From an uncultured Ignavibacterium sp. (GTDB taxonomy: Bacteria; Bacteroidota; Ignavibacteria; Ignavibacteriales; Ignavibacteriaceae), in assembly GCA_937942875.1 (NCBI GenBank), contig CALEBT010000066.1, forward strand, positions 1 to 41,144: 41,144 nucleotides of DNA, given 5' to 3'. Shown here piece by piece: positions 36,494 to 41,144 of the stretch; the first letter of the stretch is position 1, and every line of letters starts with the position of its first letter. The notes beneath the pieces are model-generated. The model was not told the origin of the DNA. It made no database searches and saw only the letters and a list, made by a program, of their open reading frames with translations. The position numbers and the translations under genes are program-made.

Positions 36494-36494
36494 T

Positions 36495-36646
36495 AGAATA
36501 CAGATGATGCAGATTGCACAGATTATCAATGACGAAAACATAAATGAATTTGCCACAAAGACTCTAAGACACGAAGTTTCTTTGTGCCTTAGTGGCATTT
36601 AATCTTTATCTGTGTAAATCCGTTCAATATACTTAATCTGTGTTCT
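36495..36646. repeat. nested palindromic intergenic element (REP/MITE-like)
   Basis: The 190-nt gap is filled by two nested imperfect inverted repeats. The inner arms are TGCCAC (36551) and GTGGCA (36592-36597), extending through AAG/CTT-type complementarity (ACACGAAG against CTTTGTG). The outer arms contain AGAA-ACAGAT and CACAGAT on the left and ATCTGTG and ATCTGTGTTCT on the right. The element carries no gene. Nested palindromes of this kind are usually dispersed repeats; only one copy is in this window. Confidence 0.6.
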
Positions 36647-36685
36647 ATTTCTTTATTATCATAAAAAAAATTACACAGGAAAAAA

Positions 36686-37279
36686 ATGACCATTTCAAAA
36701 TTAGCAAGAGTCATATCAACACTATTTGTTCCACCGAGTTTTTCACTAATTACCTACATTTTGTTCGCAATTTTTATAGAAGAAAATTCGAGCAAATCAG
36801 TTGCACTAATAGTTATTACTACATTATTTGGATTTGTATTCCCAATTATGATGTTTGTTATAATGAGAAAAAAAAATTTAGTCTCTGACAAAGATGCTTT
36901 GATAAAAGAACAACGAACCATTCCTTTCATTATTGCAACTCTGATTTATTTAGTTGGACTGTTTTTTTTGATATACTTTGATGTAAGTTTAACTTCGATT
37001 GCCTTTTGGTTTTGTTTTATATCAAATACAATAATAACAATCATAATCAACAAATTCTGGAAAATCAGTATTCACTCAATGGGTGCAAGCGGTGCATTTG
37101 CTGCATTGATTTTCGCATTTAAAATAGTTGCAATTCCTTTCATTATTATTGTTCTTTTAGTAGGTTGGTCCAGAATAGAATTAAAATGCCACACACTTTC
37201 GCAAGTTGTTGCAGGAATTGTTTTAGCTTTTACATCTGTTTATTTTCAGATGTATTTAATAACAAATTATTTTTTTTAG
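36686..37279 (+). CDS. PAP2-like membrane phosphatase
   Basis: A 197-residue protein with about six membrane helices. The PAP2 motifs are present in reduced form: KEQRTIPF (for K-x6-R-P) at about 75-82, SIHSMGASGAF (for P-S-G-H) at about 129-139, and SRIELKCHTLSQVVAG (for S-R-x5-H-x3-D) near residue 161-176, where Gln replaces the usual Asp. Family members remove phosphate from membrane lipids such as undecaprenyl pyrophosphate. With the Asp missing, activity is uncertain. The enoyl-CoA hydratase ATG starts 1 nt after its stop. Confidence 0.75.
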   Translation: MTISKLARVISTLFVPPSFSLITYILFAIFIEENSSKSVALIVITTLFGFVFPIMMFVIMRKKNLVSDKDALIKEQRTIPFIIATLIYLVGLFFLIYFDVSLTSIAFWFCFISNTIITIIINKFWKISIHSMGASGAFAALIFAFKIVAIPFIIIVLLVGWSRIELKCHTLSQVVAGIVLAFTSVYFQMYLITNYFF

Positions 37280-37280
37280 T

Positions 37281-38027
37281 ATGATTAAATATGAAATAGC
37301 ACCCAACACGGCAATAATCACTCTCAACAGACCTGATAAAAGAAATGCACTTAATCCCGAAATAGTGAATGAATTAAAGCAAGCAATAATAAAATCAGAA
37401 TCAGATAAAGAAGTTAAGTCAATAATTTTAACAGGAGAGGGAAGTGCATTTTGTGCTGGTGCTGATTTAGAATATTTGAATAAGATAAGAGACTTCTCAC
37501 CGTTGGAAAATGAAAAAGATTCAAAGAACCTCGCCGAATTATTTGAGAAAATCTTTTTCTGCTCAAAACCAACAATAGCCGCAGTAAATGGTCCCGCAAT
37601 AGCTGGCGGCTGCGGTTTAGCAACTGTTTGTGATTATGTATTTGCAGACAAAGAAAAAGCAAAGTTCGGCTATTCTGAAGTTAAAATTGGATTCGTGCCT
37701 GCAATCGTTTCAGTCTTCTTAGTAAAACGTACATCTTCTTCAAAAGCATTTCAACTTATGTTGAGTGGTGAAATTATTGATTCAAACTCAGCAAAAGAAT
37801 TTGGAATTGTAGATTTTATCAGCTCCAATCCCTTAGAAGAAGCAGAAAAATTTGCTGATAAACTTAATTCAAATTCACAGGAAAGCATTCAGTTTATCAA
37901 ATCAATAAAGAAGTTTTTTGAATTTTCTTCTATTGATAATTCTGTTAAATATCTACTCGAACTAAATGCGTTAAGTCGCACGACAGATGATTTCAAAGAT
38001 GGTTTACTAAAATTTTTAAGTAAGTGA
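37281..38027 (+). CDS. enoyl-CoA hydratase/isomerase family protein
   Basis: A 248-residue crotonase-fold enzyme that adds water to, or shifts, a double bond in acyl-CoA. Oxyanion-hole segments are GSAFCAGADL (about 55-64) and NGPAIAGGCGLA (103-114). E133 in SEVKIGF lies where one of the two catalytic Glu usually sits; position 113 is not Glu. The family is broad, with methylglutaconyl-CoA hydratase-like members close, so the substrate is open. Its TGA stop overlaps a possible GTG for apt, and apt follows closely. Confidence 0.85.
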   Translation: MIKYEIAPNTAIITLNRPDKRNALNPEIVNELKQAIIKSESDKEVKSIILTGEGSAFCAGADLEYLNKIRDFSPLENEKDSKNLAELFEKIFFCSKPTIAAVNGPAIAGGCGLATVCDYVFADKEKAKFGYSEVKIGFVPAIVSVFLVKRTSSSKAFQLMLSGEIIDSNSAKEFGIVDFISSNPLEEAEKFADKLNSNSQESIQFIKSIKKFFEFSSIDNSVKYLLELNALSRTTDDFKDGLLKFLSK

Positions 38028-38038
38028 AAGGAATACAA

Positions 38039-38563
38039 ATGGACTTAAAGCAACACATCCGAAATATAAAAGATTTTCCAAAAACCGGAATTATGTTTCG
38101 GGACATTACTACTTTATTGAAAAATACTGATGCAATGGAATTTACAGCTGAGACTTTATATGATTTTTGTAAAGATAAAAATATCAATAAAGTCGTTGGC
38201 ATTGAGTCACGAGGGTTCATTTTTGGAGCAATACTTTCAAGAATGTTAAATGCTGGATTTGTCCCTGTCAGAAAACCTGGTAAATTGCCTGCAGAGAAAA
38301 TATCAGAATCTTATCAACTCGAATACGGAACTGATACATTAGAAATTCATTCAGATGCAATTCAAAAAGGCGATAGAGTTTTGATTCACGATGATTTACT
38401 CGCAACTGGTGGCACTATGGAGGCAGTTTGTAAATTAGTTGAAAGACTTGGTGGAGAAGTTGTTCAGATTTCTTTTATTGTTGAACTGAGCTTTCTTAAC
38501 GGAAGAGAAAAACTATCTAAATTTGATGTTCGTTCAATTGTTTTTTATGAGGATGAAAATTGA
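38039..38563 (+). CDS. apt: adenine phosphoribosyltransferase
   Basis: Salvages adenine to AMP using PRPP. From the ATG at 38039 the protein has 174 residues, starting MDLKQHIRNIKDFPKTGIMF, which lines up with the usual APRT N-terminus; AAAGGA sits 7 nt upstream. A GTG at 38024 would add five residues and is not needed. The PRPP-binding loop is HDDLLATGGTM (about 117-127). ESRGFIFG (56-63) and RKPGKLP (78-84) are standard. It is the last gene of the PAP2-hydratase-apt unit. Confidence 0.95.
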   Translation: MDLKQHIRNIKDFPKTGIMFRDITTLLKNTDAMEFTAETLYDFCKDKNINKVVGIESRGFIFGAILSRMLNAGFVPVRKPGKLPAEKISESYQLEYGTDTLEIHSDAIQKGDRVLIHDDLLATGGTMEAVCKLVERLGGEVVQISFIVELSFLNGREKLSKFDVRSIVFYEDEN

Positions 38564-38623
38564 GTGCGGTTCACTGGGCTGACAGTGTGAACTATAAAAG
38601 GTCTGTCTGATAAATCAACTTAA

Positions 38624-39301
38624 TCAGTATAATACTTTTTCTTTTTCTGAAATTATAAATACGAACTCACCTTTGATTTTATTTCTTGGAATCATTTTAA
38701 TCAATTCATCTGGTTTACCTCGCCAGATTTCTTCAAATTTTTTAGTTAATTCCTTACAAACTATTATATCCCTTTCTGACATATATTTTTTGAGTTCGAA
38801 AAGCAATTTTTCAACTCGATAAACTGATTCATAAATTATTATCATCTGCTTTTCTGCGGCAAGTTCTTTTAGTTTCTTTTCTCTGCCTTTTTTTTGAGGA
38901 AGAAAACCTTCAAAGATGAAAGAATTTATTTTCATTCCGGAGACTACTAAAGCAGATAATAAAGCAGAAGCCCCGGGAATAGGTATAATGTCTATATCAT
39001 TTGTAACACATTCAGAAATAAAAACAGAACCGGGGTCAGAGATAGCAGGAGTTCCAGCATCACTAATTAAAGAAACTTTTTGAACGGATTTAATTCTGTC
39101 AATCAGATAAGTGATTTTATTTTTCTCGTTAAATGCATTTAGTGAAATTAACTCTTTATTTATTTCATACTTCTTTAAAAGCACGGAACTGTTTCTTGTA
39201 TCTTCGCAGATAATGAAATCTGATTGTTTCAAAGTTTCAATTGCTCTGAATGAAATATCCTCGAGATTACCTATTGGCGTGCTGACGATAAATAATTTCA
39301 T
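38624..39301 (-). CDS. rsmI: 16S rRNA 2'-O-ribose C1402 methyltransferase
   Basis: SAM-dependent methyltransferase that modifies the decoding centre of 16S rRNA. It has 225 residues from the ATG ending at 39301. The N-terminus KLFIVSTPIGNLEDISFRA is the family signature; an upstream ATG at 39346 would run through the terminator hairpin. CEDTRNSSVLLKKY, LISDAGTPAISDPG and IPIPGASALLSALV are also characteristic. The C-terminal extension found in longer members is absent, and the family core is complete. Confidence 0.95.
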   Translation of the reverse strand: MKLFIVSTPIGNLEDISFRAIETLKQSDFIICEDTRNSSVLLKKYEINKELISLNAFNEKNKITYLIDRIKSVQKVSLISDAGTPAISDPGSVFISECVTNDIDIIPIPGASALLSALVVSGMKINSFIFEGFLPQKKGREKKLKELAAEKQMIIIYESVYRVEKLLFELKKYMSERDIIVCKELTKKFEEIWRGKPDELIKMIPRNKIKGEFVFIISEKEKVLY

Positions 39302-39305
39302 TTTA

Positions 39306-39343
39306 ATAAAACGCAAACGGCTCTCAGAAATTGGAGAGCCGTT
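39306..39343 (-). terminator. hairpin terminator after lat
   Basis: On the minus strand AACGGCTCTC pairs perfectly with GAGAGCCGTT (39343-39334 with 39325-39316) around an 8-nt loop. TGCGTTTTATT follows just before the rsmI start. It can end lat transcription or attenuate read-through into rsmI. Confidence 0.7.
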
Positions 39344-39376
39344 CAACGTGCAAGTAGTTTAATTAATTGTTATTAG

Positions 39377-40726
39377 TTACGGCATTAATTTCAAAACTTT
39401 TCTGATAATTTCCAAGCCCTCTTTTATTTCATCTTCATTTATTGTTAAAGGTGGTCTGAAACGAATTGACTTTTCTCCACAACCAAGAATTAAAAGTTTA
39501 TTATCATAACATAAATCTCTGAATCTATTCCTTTCATCAGTACTATTAAAATCAAAAGCACACATTAATCCTTTACCTCTTGCGTTTGAGATAATATAAG
39601 AAAACTCGCTTTGAAGTTCTAAAAGACCTTGTAATAAGAATTCGCCGACAACTCTTGCGTTTTCAACAAGGTTATCATTTTTTATAACGTCAAGAATAAA
39701 TTTTGACCTAACCATATCAGTTAAATCTCCGCCCCAGGTGGAGTTAATTCTACTTGAAACTGTGAAACAATTGGTTTCAATTTCATCAACTCTATCTGAA
39801 GCCATAATTCCACATACCTGTGCCTTTTTGCCAAAAGCGATAATGTCAGGCTTAACGAAATGCTCATAAGCCCAGAACTTTCCTGTAAGACCAAAACCTG
39901 TTTGCACTTCGTCGAAGATTAACATAATTTCATTTTCATCAGAGATTTCTCTCAGATTCACTAAAAATTCTTTTCTGAAAAAGTTATCGCCACCTTCTGC
40001 CTGAATTGGTTCGATTATTATCGCAGCGATGTCATCGGGATTATTTTTTATTGCAGAATAGATTTCATCAATTGCTTGATTTTCTAATTTTATGACTTCA
40101 TCTAAATTTTGCTCTAAAGGAAATTTAATTTTAGGATTGATAATCCTAGGCCAGTTGAATTTCGGAAACCATTTAATTTTTGTTATATCAGTATTGGTTA
40201 AAGATAAAGCATAACCACTTCTTCCGTGAAATGCCTCTCTGAAATGAATTACTTGACACCCTTTTTCTTCTCTATAACCTTTCTGGAAATTTTTCTGAAC
40301 TTTCCAATCGAAAGCAACTTTCAGAGCATTTTCAACTGCAAGAGTTCCGCCACTTACGAAAAACAGATGTTTCATAAATTCAGGTTTAGCCACATCAGCA
40401 AATGTTTGCACAAAATCTGCCATATAAGTTGTATATATGTCAGAATTTGATGGTTTATTCACACTAACAAAACCCAAAGTATTTTGAATCTCATCATTTG
40501 AAAGATGAGGATGGTTTAATCCAATAGGTGAGGATGCAAAAAATGTGAAATAATCTAAGTAACTATCACCGTTTCGTTCATCAAATAATCTCACTCCGCG
40601 ACTTTTAGATAAATCAAGAATTAACTCGAATCCATCGGCTAAAATGTACTTACTAAGAATATTCTTAACGTTGTTTGGATTAATGCTTGGTTTATATATA
40701 GTATTAAAATTTATAATGTCGTTCAT
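39377..40726 (-). CDS. lat: L-lysine 6-aminotransferase
   Basis: PLP enzyme that moves the epsilon-amino group of lysine to 2-oxoglutarate, giving 2-aminoadipate semialdehyde (piperideine-6-carboxylate). It has 449 residues. The Schiff-base lysine is K300 in IIAFGKKAQVCGIM, the same context as mycobacterial Lat. The FDEVQTGFG segment (271-279) carries the pyridine-N-binding Asp D272, and VSGGTLAVENALK (134-146) binds phosphate. AAAGGAGATAT precedes the ATG. No aminoadipate semialdehyde dehydrogenase adjoins it. In other bacteria Lat acts in stress or stationary phase, or in antibiotic precursor supply. Confidence 0.92.
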   Translation of the reverse strand: MNDIINFNTIYKPSINPNNVKNILSKYILADGFELILDLSKSRGVRLFDERNGDSYLDYFTFFASSPIGLNHPHLSNDEIQNTLGFVSVNKPSNSDIYTTYMADFVQTFADVAKPEFMKHLFFVSGGTLAVENALKVAFDWKVQKNFQKGYREEKGCQVIHFREAFHGRSGYALSLTNTDITKIKWFPKFNWPRIINPKIKFPLEQNLDEVIKLENQAIDEIYSAIKNNPDDIAAIIIEPIQAEGGDNFFRKEFLVNLREISDENEIMLIFDEVQTGFGLTGKFWAYEHFVKPDIIAFGKKAQVCGIMASDRVDEIETNCFTVSSRINSTWGGDLTDMVRSKFILDVIKNDNLVENARVVGEFLLQGLLELQSEFSYIISNARGKGLMCAFDFNSTDERNRFRDLCYDNKLLILGCGEKSIRFRPPLTINEDEIKEGLEIIRKVLKLMP

Positions 40727-40789
40727 AAATATCTCCTTTACTAAAAGAAATTATTGGGAATTTGTTAACAGCAGGGATTAAAGAAAAGA

Positions 40790-40864
40790 CTAAAAGACGT
40801 TTTCGAAGTTAGAAACGAAGTAGCTTCTAAGAGAAATGTGCGATATTTTATGAGATTGATTCAT
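40790..40864 (-). CDS. possible 24-codon leader ORF ahead of lat
   Basis: An ATG about 2-4 nt after the predicted lat transcription start opens a frame of 24 codons (MNQSHKISHISLRSYFVSNF, then ENVF) ending at TAG 40790-40792, inside the 140-nt lat leader. It is Ser/Phe-rich, not Lys-rich. It has no RBS because it would be nearly leaderless. It may be chance. Confidence 0.2.
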   Translation of the reverse strand: MNQSHKISHISLRSYFVSNFENVF

Positions 40865-40872
40865 AACTATTT

Positions 40873-40904
40873 CAAATTTAATTACTTGAAAAGAAAAATT
40901 CAAA
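40873..40904 (-). promoter_or_regulatory. consensus promoter of lat
   Basis: On the minus strand TTTG (40904-40901), a 20-nt spacer and TAAATTTG (40880-40873) match the Bacteroidota consensus in full. Transcription would start near 40867, leaving a leader of about 140 nt before lat. Confidence 0.7.
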
Positions 40905-40944
40905 GATAAGTTGTTAAAAAATTATTACTTACAGATTTAAGCTA

Positions 40945-41144
40945 TTACTTCAATAAAAACATTTTACCCATCTTTGCTTTTAATTCTTTTTCACGTTTAA
41001 GATCATCTGATTTGTTATCAAAATGCTCATAATAAATGATATCAAGCGGGATTCTGTTTTTTGTAGATTTAACAAGACCGGAATTGTGTTGAATAAGACG
41101 TTGCTGAAGATTGGAAGTCATACCGATGTAGCGTTTGTTATCTT
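40945..41144 (-). CDS. GIY-YIG family endonuclease, cut by the window edge
   Basis: The last 66 codons of a minus-strand gene that runs off the right end. The visible part has RYIGMTSNLQQRLIQHNSG, which is the YIG half of GIY-YIG with its Arg and His, then IIYYEHF and the Lys/Glu-rich tail DDLKREKELK...KMGKMFLLK. This fits the small ~85-residue UvrC/UPF0213-type GIY-YIG proteins common in Bacteroidota and Ignavibacteria. The first Gly-Ile-Tyr strand lies outside the window. Cellular role unknown. Confidence 0.85.
   Translation of the reverse strand, partial: DNKRYIGMTSNLQQRLIQHNSGLVKSTKNRIPLDIIYYEHFDNKSDDLKREKELKAKMGKMFLLK

Noticed and set aside
36640-36888. 82-codon plus-strand frame overlapping the PAP2-like gene
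   Set aside because: It is out of frame with clear PAP2 motifs and begins inside the palindromic element.
38568-38596. Hairpin GTTCAC...GTGAAC between apt and rsmI as a terminator
   Set aside because: The stem is short and bulged, and no T-run follows on either strand.
1-41144. CRISPR array, prophage, insertion sequence or defence island
   Set aside because: No regularly spaced direct repeats, transposase, integrase, restriction or abortive-infection gene was seen. The GIY-YIG fragment at the right edge is a small housekeeping-type member, not evidence of a mobile element.

Overview
The window is AT-rich, densely packed bacterial chromosome. Its family set and its promoters point to the Bacteroidota/Chlorobiota side of bacteria, most likely an Ignavibacteria-type organism. 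The promoter evidence is direct. Four intergenic sites match TTG/TTTG-N19/20-TAnnTTTG (498-528, 30352-30382, 31698-31727, and 40904-40873 on the minus strand), the known Bacteroidota sigma-A consensus. The lineage call is inference, since no rRNA is present.

Layout. 1-731: mostly non-coding; a possible 5' end of a minus-strand exported-protein gene at the left edge and a long thrS leader. 732-9744: conserved translation and RNA block thrS-infC-rpmI-rplT, terminator, pheS-pheT, a coiled-coil gene, zapA, 6S RNA, rny. infC starts on AUU at 2687. 9873-14765: coaE, an NfeD-type membrane protease, trxB, a PafA-type alkaline phosphatase; then a convergent exported metallophosphoesterase. 16064-18099: tRNA-Leu(UAG), tig and clpP in one probable transcription unit, without clpX. 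18157-20798: exported beta-lactamase-fold hydrolase with a TPR tail and a glycosyltransferase. 20799-21378: decayed DNA with two gene remnants. 21379-27587: membrane PP2C/SpoIIE phosphatase divergent from a Sel1-repeat protein, a methionine-type aminotransferase and a CDF transporter. 27562-30291: minus-strand UMF1-family MFS, nusB and YdcF-like genes. 30387-30463: an orphan small RNA gene. 30462-33288: divergent YbiR-like and AbgT transporters. 33302-36493: orphan ATP-grasp gene divergent from an MFS transporter, and a dus gene. 36495-36646: a nested palindromic repeat. 36686-38563: PAP2-like protein, enoyl-CoA hydratase, apt. 38624-40726: rsmI and lysine 6-aminotransferase (lat). 40945-41144: truncated GIY-YIG gene.

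The first third is a core information-processing neighbourhood with internal RNA-level control: a long thrS leader, an AUU start for IF3, and 6S RNA between zapA and rny. The rest is mixed housekeeping, envelope and transport genes. No phage, CRISPR, IS element or recognisable defence locus is visible. The least explained element is the orphan small RNA at 30387-30463, which has its own promoter, a C5 loop and a UUCG terminator. Next in interest are the nested palindrome at 36495-36646 and the leader of lat, which has an early 24-codon reading frame.
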